Shown piece after piece: positions 1-8,135 of a stretch of 23,370 bases of DNA. The translations under genes were made by a program, and so were the position numbers. Numbering within the stretch: position 1 is the stretch's first letter; each line of letters opens with the position of its first letter. Source of the stretch: Strigomonas culicis (taxonomy: Eukaryota > Euglenozoa > Kinetoplastea > Trypanosomatida > Trypanosomatidae); the NCBI GenBank assembly GCA_000482145.1, contig AUXH01000288.1, forward strand, positions 1 to 23,370, given 5' to 3'. Below the pieces are notes generated by a model. The model did not search any database. It had not been told where the DNA came from and saw only the letters and a list, made by a program, of their open reading frames with translations.

Positions 1-353
1 AGGGGTGGGCGGGACGGATTTTCGAAAGAAAAGAAAGAATACTCTTTAAAGTACAGAAGAGGAGGACCAAGCGAATGAAACCAAATCCATCATGATATAC
101 ACTTCACGTTCGAGAACTAATCGTTCTCTTCTCCATTACACTCCTTGCCTACTCCGTAATTCCATTTTCTCCGCGAGCTACAAAAAAAAAAAAAATAGTG
201 TACCACACGAAAGATCTCCAATTAAATATATGTTAGAACAAGTTTTTTTTTTGCTTTCATCGTATCAAGTGTAATTTGTACTTGAAAGAAAAACTAGGAT
301 TGAGTGCTGCCATATATCTATTTTCATACAAGCATTATAGAGTTGCGTTTCTC
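1..353. other. AT-rich 3' flank of array gene 9
   Basis: Non-coding, with A-runs at 181-194 and T-runs near 245. It begins with a short G-rich stretch at the window edge. It presumably holds the 3' UTR of array gene 9 and the next intergenic region. I see no further gene or RNA gene, and no copy of the 3' element found after three other members. Confidence 0.6.
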
Positions 354-1151
354 TTAGTGCAGTGGTTTGGCCTTACTGAAATGTATAAACTCCGTACTGG
401 CGGTGAAGCCTACGAGTGCGTGGCTTCGGCCCGACATGTGCATGGGAGAGGGGCTGCTGTCGCTACGCTTTGAGTAGAGCTTGTGATAGTTCACTTGTGG
501 TATTTTGTTCACATTATTATTATTATTTTGTGTCGGTTTGGCATTGAGCATCGCGGCAGGCTGGTCGGCCGCCGCGATATCAACCTCACGGGTGACGGGC
601 AAGTCCAGAGAGTAAAAGCAGGCATCCGCGTCACCGTTACCGTTGGCATAAGCATCCTGCAGCAGCATCACATTAAGCCTCGGTATTCTGCACAGCTGTG
701 AGGGTTGGGTGGTAGCGCTTCGTCCCTCCTCATCGTACTGGGCGTCAGTTTCGCAGAGATAGTTATTCGTGAGAGTCGGAGCGACCGCCGTTCTCTGCCC
801 TCCCTCGCCTGTGCGCACTGGATGGACAGCGGCGAGCTCCACAAGCCGCTCCATTGGGTGCTGGTCGCCCGGCAGCGCATAGCTGTGTTCGGTGGGGTGG
901 GCACTGCCGCCGCACTCGTCACTGACGCTCTGGCTGTCGAAGCTCCAGGGGCCATTGTCGCACGGCCGGCCTAATCCGGCGGTGCGTTGGGAAGTGCTGA
1001 GCAACTCACGGGGGGACAGGGACGGCGCGCAGTCCACCAGTGAGTGCTCAGAGGGGGTGTGCGACACAGCGTTCGGAGGGACCACGAGGGAGGCTACACC
1101 GCATCCCGCGCCCTCACCGTTGCGGTATGAAAGGCATGGCAATGTTAGCAT
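354..1151 (-). CDS. Array gene 9: full-length member of unrecognised tandem family
   Basis: Predicted 265-residue protein, last copy of the array in transcription order. I do not recognise the family. The start is the only ATG that aligns with the other members: residues LSYRNGEGAGCGVASLV match LSRRDSAGGACGVSSLV of the copy at 10732-11622. Codons upstream in the same frame contain no ATG. The N-terminus is more diverged than in other copies (MLTLPC instead of MSAFSR). A segment TLTNNYLCE matches IFTNNFVCE in shorter copies. A poly-Asn run (NNNNNVN) comes from an AAT microsatellite at about 517-531. The C-terminus has the family motif: VGF at 247-249, then TASTEFIHFSKAK. There is no signal peptide or membrane segment, and composition suggests disorder. 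It ends in TAA. Coding status is well supported by the conserved C-terminus; function is unknown. Confidence 0.8.
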   Translation of the reverse strand: MLTLPCLSYRNGEGAGCGVASLVVPPNAVSHTPSEHSLVDCAPSLSPRELLSTSQRTAGLGRPCDNGPWSFDSQSVSDECGGSAHPTEHSYALPGDQHPMERLVELAAVHPVRTGEGGQRTAVAPTLTNNYLCETDAQYDEEGRSATTQPSQLCRIPRLNVMLLQDAYANGNGDADACFYSLDLPVTREVDIAAADQPAAMLNAKPTQNNNNNVNKIPQVNYHKLYSKRSDSSPSPMHMSGRSHALVGFTASTEFIHFSKAKPLH

Positions 1152-1198
1152 CACGAGAAGAGATGTCCGTATGCAATACAAAGAGGTGATATCTACTT

Positions 1199-1249
1199 AT
1201 ATAGATGTACGGTGTTTGAGACTCTGTGGGGAGAGAGAAAGAGAGAGTG
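1199..1249 (-). promoter_or_regulatory. Trans-splice acceptor and leader start of array gene 9
   Basis: On the minus strand a pyrimidine tract (CTCTCTTTCTCTCTCCCCAC) ends in AG at 1225-1224. The leader would start at 1223, about 72 nt before the ATG, with no ATG in between. The first leader bases (AGTCTCAAACACC) resemble the leader block of the other copies, but TACGTGTA is changed to TACATCTA. Acceptor use is inferred from the trypanosomatid consensus. Confidence 0.7.
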
Positions 1250-1251
1250 AC

Positions 1252-1990
1252 ATTTAGGTTTAAGCATGGGTGTAGGGGGGGGGGGTACGTAAGCGCGTCG
1301 CTGATCATCTACACCGGTTGCCATACAAATCCTCACTACAGAAAACAAAAAAACACTGTAATAATAATAAACCGTAAAAGAAATAATGAAAAAGGGTGTA
1401 ATAAAAAACAATAAGGTGTTATTATTATTGCTGTCCAATACCAGATGGGAGTACTCGCACACAACTGCCAATATGGCAATACAGTACTTTTTTTTTTTTT
1501 TACAACGAGAAGGAAATCAAAAAGGCAAATGAAAATGAACCATCATTAGAAAAAGAAAGCATCTTGAAGGTAGACTTGCGTTTTTATATGTATATAAGAA
1601 GATGAACAGGGTCACGGAAAAAAAGAATAATAATAAAAAAACACGTTTTCTTTCTTTGTACCGCAATACAAAAGAAAAAAGGAAACATAATGCGCGAGAA
1701 AGGGCAAGAGAAAAAAGAGAGTGAAATATAAACGAAAGAAGAAAAACACATAATGAAAGTTTTATTGTGTTTACCCGTACTCCATATCAACTAAACAGCG
1801 CCAAAAGAGAAGGAAGGAAAAGTCCTATACGTAGAGAAAAAAAAAGCACTAACAAGCGAAAGATGGAAAATCAAAAGAGGAAAAATACATATAAATTAGG
1901 AATAAATAAAAAACCACGTAGAAAAGGAAAAAAAGACCTGCAACACATATAGAACCGATATATAAGTATTAGCAGGTTTTTTTTACAAGC
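1252..1990. other. AT-rich spacer between array genes 8 and 9
   Basis: Purine-rich on the plus strand, with a G9 run at 1276-1284, an ATT/TAA microsatellite around 1416-1430, a T-run at 1487-1501 and many A-runs. It holds one copy of the conserved spacer element (1437-1482). A CCTCACTAC string at 1330-1338 recurs at a similar distance above the acceptor of array gene 7. Short open frames here are low-complexity Lys/Arg strings without support. Confidence 0.55.
1437..1482 (-). repeat. Conserved spacer element, copy above array gene 9
   Basis: On the minus strand it contains TTGGCAGTTGTGTGCGAG and CTCCCATCTGGTATT. Closely similar blocks occur at 3101-3140 and 4749-4790, with looser ones at 6636, 8347, 10031 and 13721. 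It lies about 212 nt upstream of the acceptor at 1224. Role unknown: it could be a 3' UTR end, a processing signal or a small RNA. Confidence 0.55.
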
Positions 1991-1993
1991 AAT

Positions 1994-2027
1994 TACATCC
2001 ATAGAGATGGGTATACATGCACCTCAT
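1994..2027 (-). repeat. Conserved 3'-flank element, copy after array gene 8
   Basis: Plus-strand core ATAGAGATGGGTATACATGC followed by ACCTCAT. It matches blocks at 3785-3817 and 5365-5400. Downstream of each of the first two copies lies a second shared string, CGAAAATA(C/T)TCA. Probably part of the 3' UTR duplicated with the gene. Confidence 0.5.
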
Positions 2028-2437
2028 CGGACCCTAATTCCATAGTCTTTCCATTTGCACTTGTTACCCGAAAATACTCATTCTACATTAACGAATCGGT
2101 TCTACATGTTTCATAGACACAAACCTACCCATACACCGTCGTGTATGTGTTAGTATATTCATGAGGATATACAGCCGTATACAAACGGCGTACACTGCCG
2201 TTTCGTACCAAGCGTCAGATGACATGCGCATGGCCGCCTGCAGAACGGATTATTACTGTGGCTCTGCAGTGCGTGCTTGCTCTTGTCTGTGTAAGACACA
2301 TGGTGTCTGATGCCCCCACCACCAGGGGGCACCACGGCCACGCGCACCGGCAACTTCCGGTCGCGCGCAGCAGAACCACTGCACTGCCGCCCGTGTCGCT
2401 GCTACCACTGATACACCCACCTCCACCCGCTGGGCTC
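2028..2437 (-). pseudogene. Probable decayed 3' end of array gene 8
   Basis: This GC-rich stretch (to about 2200) follows the stop of the short gene 8 and has the base composition of coding DNA rather than of spacer. It occupies the place of the missing C-terminal half. No reading frame gives a convincing match to the family C-terminus, so the assignment rests on composition and position. Confidence 0.35.
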
Positions 2438-2776
2438 CTATCGGCACGGTCGGGCAGCATGTTCTGGCACTTTGCAGAGCTGTATAGTCGCCGCGGAGAG
2501 GTCAGCCCAACTGTCACTGCTCTCGCTGGTGAGGCCGTAGCACCCCCCAGGTGGCAACACGCCCGGTCGGCACTGGACCCGGGATAGGGGAATAGGCGCG
2601 TCCATCTCCGCTGTGCTGGCATCGGGAACGTCCAGTGTATTGGTGCGTAGTGACAGCGCGATGCACTCCACACGGAACTGTTTGGGGGCCGCCACTCCTT
2701 TAGAGGTGGTGAGGAACGACACACCGAATTCCGAGTCATCATTGTCGCGGCGGGAGAGGTGGGAAAAGGCAGACAT
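2438..2776 (-). CDS. Array gene 8: short member lacking the C-terminal half
   Basis: Predicted 112-residue protein starting MSAFSHLSRRDNDDSEFG, the cleanest form of the family N-terminal motif. Next come FRVECIALSL (about residues 34-43), a segment DAPIPLSRVQCRP that aligns with DAPIPTFQVKCRL of the gene at 7566-8040, and the acidic patch LTSESSDS. The frame then ends at TAG after PEHAARPCR. Complete members continue for another 150 residues with the VPQRRLAEA, PPLPxFL and C-terminal VxF segments. These are absent in this frame, and I found no clear continuation in the other two frames. The start is the first ATG after the acceptor. This is either a genuine short isoform or a decaying copy. 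The 3' element at 1994 lies where it would be expected if the gene once ended near 2130. Confidence 0.6.
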   Translation of the reverse strand: MSAFSHLSRRDNDDSEFGVSFLTTSKGVAAPKQFRVECIALSLRTNTLDVPDASTAEMDAPIPLSRVQCRPGVLPPGGCYGLTSESSDSWADLSAATIQLCKVPEHAARPCR

Positions 2777-2817
2777 GGCGAAAGGAGGTGTTCTTTTGCA
2801 GTGGGTAGCGTAAAGGG

Positions 2818-2873
2818 GCACACGTAAAAGGAGATTAGGTTCTATTGTCAGAGAGACGGTGAGTGGAGAGAAG
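2818..2873 (-). promoter_or_regulatory. Trans-splice acceptor and leader start of array gene 8
   Basis: The minus strand reads CTCACCGTCTCTCTGACAAT then AG at 2843-2842. The leader (65 nt) begins AACCTAATCTCC followed by TACGTGTG, a close copy of the family leader block. It has no ATG before 2776. Confidence 0.65.
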
Positions 2874-2879
2874 CATAAT

Positions 2880-3784
2880 TACACAGTGGTAGTATCAATA
2901 GACCAAGGGGAATCATGTTGAAGTGATGTTTACAGTCCAGGCAGGCTGCAACAAGGATCCTAACTAAATAACGAATACATAGTATACTAACCTCCGAGAA
3001 CAAAAGTTTATTTTTCACACATATACCATTTTTCAACAAAACAAAAGTGAAAGAGTATCAAAGAGCTGTACAAAATAACGTTCTATTGCTACTGTTGTTC
3101 AGTACCAGCTGGGCGTAGTCGCACACAACTGACAATAGGCAAGTGAAACATTTTGAGAGATAAACAAAAAAGAGAAACAAAACTGAAATATCATCAAAAA
3201 AGAATAAAGAGTACACCTTCATTCACATCTAGATATATACATACATATAAAAATAATGGAATAAAGCAAGAAAACGGAGAATGAGAAAAAAGGGAACAGT
3301 ATTCTCTATTATTACGTCCATGTATCATTTAAGTCCTTTTTTTTTCATCATTCTTTTTTTCTTTAACTCTTTCACAGTTCGGTAAACATGTTTCTACGCA
3401 AAAACAGTTGACTTATGTATCTATAGAACGATGTATGTATGCAGGATGCAAGGACTGTTCAACAGAAACAGTATCATGCGCATACAACGACTAGCAATAA
3501 TAATAATAATAAAAGCAAAGAGCATGATGAGGGGTAACATGACGGAGATAAAGTAAAACAAAAAGGTGGAAAAAAAGGTAGAATTTCAGTACCTGAGTAT
3601 TTATACTACTGCAAACATGAAAAACAAGTATGATCAACGAGACAAAACAAAACAATGCTTATACAGAAACAAAATGAAGGTAAGCAAAACCGAGGAAGGA
3701 AAAAAAAGAAGAGAAAAAAAAAACAGAAAATACTCACATATTGGAAATGATTAAAAAGTAAAAACGAGCGGGAAAAAACAATTC
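2880..3784. other. AT-rich spacer between array genes 7 and 8
   Basis: Holds the conserved spacer element at 3101-3140, a TAA microsatellite at about 3495-3512, T-runs near 3339-3362 and long A-rich strings. The part next to the acceptor (2878-2970) is alignable with the equivalent part above array gene 7 (both contain ATTACACAGTG). The 62-codon plus-strand open frame at 3566 is a Lys/Glu/Arg low-complexity string without support. Confidence 0.55.
3101..3140 (-). repeat. Conserved spacer element, copy above array gene 8
   Basis: Minus strand reads CTATTGTCAGTTGTGTGCGA then CTACGCCCAGCTGGTACT. It differs from the copy at 1437 at only a few positions. It lies about 258 nt above the acceptor at 2842. 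Confidence 0.55.
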
Positions 3785-3817
3785 CATCGATAGAGGTGAG
3801 TATACATACACCTCATG
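3785..3817 (-). repeat. Conserved 3'-flank element, copy after array gene 7
   Basis: Plus-strand core ATAGAGGTGAGTATACATAC then ACCTCAT. It is nearly identical to the block at 1994-2027 and similar to 5365-5400. It sits about 80 nt past the TAA (3893-3895) that ends the read-through remnant of gene 7. Confidence 0.5.
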
Positions 3818-3892
3818 AGAATATGTTGGCATACCTCATTTTCTTCTGCCTGTCGCCCGAAAATATTCAGTGCATATTTCATGGGCACAACC

Positions 3893-4132
3893 TTACACAT
3901 CTACCATCGTGTGCATGGGAGTAGGTCCATGACGTTTCGGACTCTTGTATAAAGTCCTCATCGGGTCTGTAGAAGCGCTGCTCTCTCCCTCACCCTGTCC
4001 TGCAGTCAAGCGCGTCTGTAGGCATCCACAAGGGGGACAGCTGAGACGTGACCATGGCGAAGCTAAACCATCGGGAGGGGTGGCAACCCCGACAGCATCG
4101 TGCCTCCGCTGCCCTGAGAGGGCCCAGCTGCG
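3893..4132 (-). pseudogene. In-frame C-terminal remnant of array gene 7
   Basis: Directly after the TGA at 4133-4135 the same frame continues open to TAA at 3893-3895. Near its end it reads LYKSPKRHGPTPMHT, which aligns with LYSKRSDSSPSPMHM just before the VGF motif of array gene 9 and with KKLYWSPMGGRP of array gene 2. The VxF motif itself is lost: the frame ends MVDV. The remnant shows that the short form derives from a full-length ancestor. Read-through cannot be excluded from sequence alone, but the missing motif argues for decay. Confidence 0.5.
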
Positions 4133-4441
4133 TCAGTGCTCCGGCTCCTTGTGGAAGTGAGTGCTCGCCGTGCAGAAGTCATTGCCGCTGCCGCTGCTGT
4201 CGCTGGTGAGGTCGCAGTCGCACATCGCCAGCGGCGTGGCGCACAGCCGGCACTTGATCTGGAAGAGCGGGATGGGCGCTTCCGCCCCCACCGCGCTGGC
4301 CTCGAACAGCTGCGGTATAGACGGCACACGGTACCGTGCGGACGCGCGGCGCGACGGCGGGTGCTTTGGCGTCGCGAGGGCCGGCGCACCGAACTCCGAG
4401 TCATCATTGTCCAGTCGGGAGAGGTGGGCAAACGACGCCAT
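4133..4441 (-). CDS. Array gene 7: short member ending at an internal TGA
   Basis: Predicted 102-residue protein starting MASFAHLSRLDNDDSEFG. It keeps the acidic N-terminal motif, a segment EAPIPLFQIKCRLCATPL matching DAPIPTFQVKCRLSALPP of the copy at 7566-8040, and the patch DLTSDSSGSGND (around residues 79-90). It ends HKEPEH at TGA (4133-4135). Array gene 8 stops ten residues later, after a matching PEH. The VPQRRLAEA, PPLPxFL and VxF segments of full-length members are therefore not translated. Beyond the TGA the same frame stays open for 79 codons and retains family-like C-terminal residues (see the remnant at 3893-4132). The start is the first ATG after the acceptor. Best read as a recently truncated copy that may still make a short protein. 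Confidence 0.6.
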   Translation of the reverse strand: MASFAHLSRLDNDDSEFGAPALATPKHPPSRRASARYRVPSIPQLFEASAVGAEAPIPLFQIKCRLCATPLAMCDCDLTSDSSGSGNDFCTASTHFHKEPEH

Positions 4442-4481
4442 GGCGAGGGACGATATATAGATGGAGTTCAGGGAGTAAAGT

Positions 4482-4530
4482 AATCGATAATGAAGAGTTT
4501 TAAGATCTGTTGGTGAAGAAAAGATGGATA
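4482..4530 (-). promoter_or_regulatory. Trans-splice acceptor and leader start of array gene 7
   Basis: Minus strand CTTTTCTTCACCAAC then AG at 4508-4507. The leader (65 nt) starts ATCTTAAAACTCTTC, matching the first half of the family leader block; the TACGTGTA part is degenerate here. No ATG before 4441. Confidence 0.65.
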
Positions 4531-4539
4531 GTGAGGGGA

Positions 4540-5364
4540 AGGATTACACAGTGATAGCGGCCAAAGAGAAAGCGGAGTCCTTTCGAGATGGTGTTTAGGA
4601 GTCCGGACTGACGGAAACAGGAACCCTCACTACATGCAAAAAAGAAAGCTTCAGAGAAACAGAGATGTATTAGTGTAATTTACCATTCAAGAAGAGGAAA
4701 GAAATAAAACACTAAAAGAATAATAAAATGTTGTCCATACATGTATACATTATCAGCTGGTAGTTACGAGACACAACTGCCAATACAGTAATGAAATGTT
4801 TGTTAGAGCAAGCAAGGGGGAAAAAAAGAGAAAACAAAAAAGGAAGGATCGTCAAAAAAAAGTGTTTAAAAGGTGCATCTTAACGTTTAGATATATAGAA
4901 GGTGCAATAGGGGAAAACAAATAAAGAAACAAAACTGTTTCTTTTTTCGGCTTTTTAAACAAATCTAATAGCTTGCTTTCCTTTTTCTTCTACGTATCGT
5001 TTACAAGTTAATCGGTTGATAAGAAATTAATATCAAAAATATATACAGATATATATTCACGAATAAAGTAATGATCGCCTCAATGCTACAATGACATACA
5101 CATAAGAAAAAATTGCGAGAAACCCAAAAGAGGTGAAGATCATCTGTAAATCAAAAGGGGAAATAAAAAATGGCAAAAAAAAGAGAAGGGTGAAAACAAA
5201 CATTATACAGAAGAAAAAGAAAGGAAAAATAATGGTGAATAAGCATTGGGCCAGTGAAGGTATGAAAACAAGGTACATACAAATTTAACAATAGTTTAAT
5301 AACAAAAAAAAAAGGAGTACGGAAACGAGTAAGAAAAAAAAAGCACTTCAAAAAAAAACTACAT
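4540..5364. other. AT-rich spacer between array genes 6 and 7
   Basis: Holds the conserved spacer element at 4749-4790 and long A-runs near 4822, 4855, 5304 and 5334. The CCCTCACTAC string at 4627-4636 recurs above array gene 9. No RNA gene or supported open frame seen on either strand. Confidence 0.55.
4749..4790 (-). repeat. Conserved spacer element, copy above array gene 7
   Basis: Minus strand contains TACTGTATTGGCAGTTGTGT then AACTACCAGCTGATAAT. It shares TACTGTATTG with the copy at 1437 and the CAGCTG part with the copy at 3101. It lies about 241 nt above the acceptor at 4507. Confidence 0.55.
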
Positions 5365-5400
5365 TTACATACATAGAGGTGAACACAAGTATACCTCATT
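5365..5400 (-). repeat. Conserved 3'-flank element, copy after array gene 6
   Basis: Plus strand reads TTACATACATAGAGGTGAAC then ACAAGTATACCTCATT. It matches the elements at 1994 and 3785. It lies about 130 nt downstream of the TGA of array gene 6, so it is probably 3' UTR sequence. Confidence 0.45.
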
Positions 5401-5526
5401 AGACGATGATCGCATAGTCTCTGACTGTTGCTCCTACCGCCAGAAAAGAATTCCATTACATATGATAGAAACTATTCTCCTTTGGTGCTTGCACTGCGCA
5501 GTGACAGACCCGCATCCATGTACACG

Positions 5527-6375
5527 TCAGTACCTACGTGCCACCTTCCTGCCGTGGACAAACACTGTATTCGCCGCGAAACGCACCACGTGCCTGCGCC
5601 GCGCGGCCGACGGCACGCAGGACATGCTACTTCTGCGCCGCCGCATGGCCCGCCAGCTGCGCCTCGTGCCAGCGGTGTTAGGTGTGGTCGCGCGCTGATC
5701 GGCCGCCGCTCCGCCACCCTCCGTGGCGCGCGTCGAGGTCTCAGAGTACGAGGTTCCATTCACGCCATTGGCACTGTCGCTCTTCCCCTCGACGTCCGTC
5801 AGCACCTTCGCACTTAACAGCGGCATGCTCGGCAGCTGTGCACGCCCCGCCACGGCGGGAGCATCCCCCTCCGCTTCCTGTGCACCCTGCAGCCCGTCGG
5901 TCTGACACCGCGCGGACCAACGGGCGTCACTGTGGCAGACGTAGATGCTCTTCAGTGTCGGCGATACGGGGACCAGCTTCGGCGTGCCAACTGTAAGCGG
6001 CAGCACCGGCGGTGCGGTGGCTACCGGGGCCGTCCGCTTCGACGCCGTCGCCCGCCTCGCCGCGGGCCGCGGCTGCCCGTCCGCGCTGCTGTCGCCGACG
6101 GTGCTGCCGCCGCTGGAGAGGCCGCCGTCGGACCCCCCGAGCGGCGTGCCACACGTGCGCGCGAGGGCGGGGCAGCGCGGCAGCGGCGCCTTGCTGTCCG
6201 CCCGGCTGCACCCCGGCGTCTTGGACTGTCGCCGGAAGGACTTCAGCAGGATGCACTCGGCGCGGGAGCGGTCGGCGGGGCCGCGCGCCGCCGCCCGCGT
6301 CGACTGCGTGCGCAGCGGCACACCAAAACCCGAGTCATCGTTGGCCCGGCGGCGGAGGTGGGAAAAGGTGGACAT
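5527..6375 (-). CDS. Array gene 6: full-length, divergent member
   Basis: Predicted 282-residue protein starting MSTFSHLRRRANDDSGFG. It is the most divergent full-length copy. The middle is rich in Ala, Arg, Pro and Ser. The acidic patch is replaced by GGLSSGGSTVGDSSADG. The segment PPVLPLTVGTP stands where others have PPLPxFL, and LTDVEGKSDSAN corresponds to LQDVDVKDKSDAD. The C-terminus reads RRRHVVRFAANTVFVHGRK. HVVRF (262-266) fits a published relaxed RVxF pattern for protein phosphatase 1 docking, and VF(271-272) follows in the place of the second hydrophobic pair. The rest of the tail (KVARRY) is more basic than in the others. The leader is only 27 nt, about 38 nt shorter than in sister genes. 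It ends in TGA. No membrane segment. Function unknown. Confidence 0.78.
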   Translation of the reverse strand: MSTFSHLRRRANDDSGFGVPLRTQSTRAAARGPADRSRAECILLKSFRRQSKTPGCSRADSKAPLPRCPALARTCGTPLGGSDGGLSSGGSTVGDSSADGQPRPAARRATASKRTAPVATAPPVLPLTVGTPKLVPVSPTLKSIYVCHSDARWSARCQTDGLQGAQEAEGDAPAVAGRAQLPSMPLLSAKVLTDVEGKSDSANGVNGTSYSETSTRATEGGGAAADQRATTPNTAGTRRSWRAMRRRRSSMSCVPSAARRRHVVRFAANTVFVHGRKVARRY

Positions 6376-6377
6376 GT

Positions 6378-6425
6378 ATAGACGTAGAAAAGGGTTTAGG
6401 TCCTGTTGGTAGAGAGAAAAGGCAT
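6378..6425 (-). promoter_or_regulatory. Trans-splice acceptor and short leader of array gene 6
   Basis: Minus strand CTTTTCTCTCTACCAAC then AG at 6404-6403. The leader GACCTAAACCCTTTTCTACG runs almost straight into the ATG at 6375. It keeps the first leader block but lacks the second part (TACGCTACCCACTG-like) that other copies have before the ATG. Confidence 0.7.
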
Positions 6426-6635
6426 GGGTGAGGAGAAGGCGTACAGCAGGATAGCGATCCTATTGGGAATATCCACCTTCTCTATATAAAGAAAGAAGAA
6501 CGGCAATACAGACAAGAAAAGATATGAAAAGTGTTTTTTTCTTTACTTTTACAAATGAATAATGTAAAACAACATAATGTAGAAAGCAACTGAGTAATAT
6601 AGTTTGAAAAAAAAAAGCACACGCTTATTTGTTCT

Positions 6636-6681
6636 ACATAGTAGTAGCTGAGAGCTGCCACACCTAGTTGCCAAGGCAACC
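6636..6681 (-). repeat. Conserved spacer element, copy above array gene 6
   Basis: Minus strand GTTGCCTTGGCAACTAGGTG then TGGCAGCTCTCAGCTACTAC. It is most similar to the copy at 8347 (shared ACATAGTAGT and ACCTAG on the plus strand) and only loosely to the copies at 1437-4790. It lies about 232 nt above the acceptor. GTTGCC/GGCAAC forms a short inverted repeat here. Confidence 0.4.
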
Positions 6682-7045
6682 ATGGACCTCTTTTTCGAAC
6701 TTAGTATCACAAGAAAAATAGATGTAAAAACATGAACGATAATAATAATAAAAAACATTTTATATGTAATAATAATAATGAGGTACCTTCAGTCAGATAT
6801 AAAATAGAAGAACATGCAGAAATAAATGAAACAAAAACAGCTTTTCCTACTGAAAAATACTACCCATGTATTCTTCTTTCTTTATTTATTTTTTTACACT
6901 TGGTTCATTACTATAAAAAAAAAACTGTTCAAGATGAAAAACAAGCAATGTACCTATACACAAATGTCTTTGTAAGTAAAAGAGGAATTCTCTCAACGAA
7001 AAGAAAAAAAACATACACACGTATGAGGGAAAAAATGAATTCCAA

Positions 7046-7059
7046 TTATATATATATAT
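7046..7059. repeat. TA dinucleotide run
   Basis: Short (TA)n microsatellite in the spacer. Similar runs occur near 15651-15664, 16127-16142 and 19877-19890. Confidence 0.8.
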
Positions 7060-7397
7060 AAGGAAGAAAAACAGCAAAGAAAGGCACTGAATAAAAGAAA
7101 GTGCAAGTAAAGAAAAGATATACACATACATACATACGTGATTATCTAATTTGCAGTGTAATCACTTTCACTTCATGATTGGAAAAAAAGAAAAAACTTT
7201 ATCATCAAGAAATGAACTATTGAGTAAAGAAGGGGACAGAAAAAAAATATGATGGAATCCTTATCATCCAATCATAGTAACTAGTAATATAAAAAAAAGA
7301 AGCAAAAGAGCAAAAGGTGAATGTAAACGGAATACCCAAGATAATCACTCGAAAAAAAAAAGGGATCGGTTCCCAGCGCTTGACCATAGCTGAGCTC

Positions 7398-7565
7398 TTA
7401 GAACGAAACTCCTCTTCGTATGCAGCAACTCACTTTGCAACCGGCATCAAACGAGGGAGCGCGATGATCGACAAACGTTATGCCACTCTCACCGACAATA
7501 TACGGCTTGGGAGCGCACACGTATGTACGATCGGCATCCACGTCCACCGGCGGCCGTGTGCCTGC
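7398..7565 (-). pseudogene. In-frame remnant beyond the stop of array gene 5
   Basis: After the TGA at 7566-7568 the same frame stays open for 55 codons to TAA at 7398-7400. It begins AGTRPPVDVDADR, which aligns with RVVLPPRMDVSD that follows GEGEV in array gene 1. No family C-terminal motif follows. This suggests the TGA truncated a longer ancestor. Confidence 0.4.
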
Positions 7566-8040
7566 TCAGACGCCACCCTCGCAAACGAAATTGTTCGTGA
7601 AAATTGGGGGAAGACGGAGCACGCTTCTGCTGTTGCTGTGAGGAGAGGGGGGCGCACTTCTCCTCACCGCCTCCGCTGGCCGCTTCTGCGGCGTCGCGTT
7701 GGTCGGTGGGATGTTTGCCGGAAGGGAGGGTCGCGTAGTCATCATAGAAAAGTCCGCGGCGCTGCCGCTGCTCTCGCTGGGGAGGCCGCCGTCGCACCCC
7801 CCGGGGGGGCAATGCCGACAGCCGGCACTTGACCTGGAACGTGGGGATGGGTGCATCCTCCTCCGCTATGTTGTCTTCCGCCGGGACTAACGTATCGCTG
7901 AGCGGCAGCAGTGGGACGCATACCACGGCGCACCGTGCGGCCGCGCCGCGTGACGCGGTCCGTTTAGCGGCTGCGAGCGACGGTATGCCGCACTCCGAGT
8001 CATCGTTGTCGCGGCGGGAGAGGCGCGAAAAAGTGGACAT
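7566..8040 (-). pseudogene. Array gene 5: short member with one-base frameshift
   Basis: The frame opens with MSTFSRLSRRDNDDSECG at the first ATG after the acceptor. It continues through CVPLLPLSDTL and DAPIPTFQVKCRLSALPP, then shifts. On the minus strand seven C are followed by six G (plus-strand G-run at 7803-7809). One C fewer restores the family reading (LPPGGCDGG, as in LPPGGCYG of array gene 8). The second frame then carries the acidic patch LPSESSGSAAD, a Lys/Arg/Ala segment TPQKRPAEAVR (equivalent of VPQRRLAEA) and LPPIFTNNFVCEGGV, ending at TGA. Without the indel it would be about 157 residues, nearly identical in length to array gene 4 and ending at the same aligned position. Either a true frameshift, a sequencing error in a homopolymer, or natural length polymorphism. 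Confidence 0.65.
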
Positions 8041-8081
8041 GATGAAAGGCGCTGGCCGCGTACAGGAGGTAGAGTGGATGG

Positions 8082-8135
8082 GTATACAGGTATAGAGGGT
8101 GTAAGTTCTGTAGGTAAGGAGAACGTAAGGAAACA
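8082..8135 (-). promoter_or_regulatory. Trans-splice acceptor and leader start of array gene 5
   Basis: Minus strand GTTTCCTTACGTTCTCCTTA then CCTACAG, AG at 8109-8108. The 67-nt leader starts AACTTACACCCTCTATACCT, a variant of the family block. No ATG before 8040. Confidence 0.65.

Larger units (their letters stand above)
6425..7397. other. AT-rich spacer between array genes 5 and 6
   Basis: Holds the conserved spacer element at 6636-6681, ATA microsatellites near 6739-6776 and a TA run at 7046-7059. A weak open frame on the plus strand (6732-7061) has spacer-like composition and no recognisable features. Nothing else seen. Confidence 0.5.
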
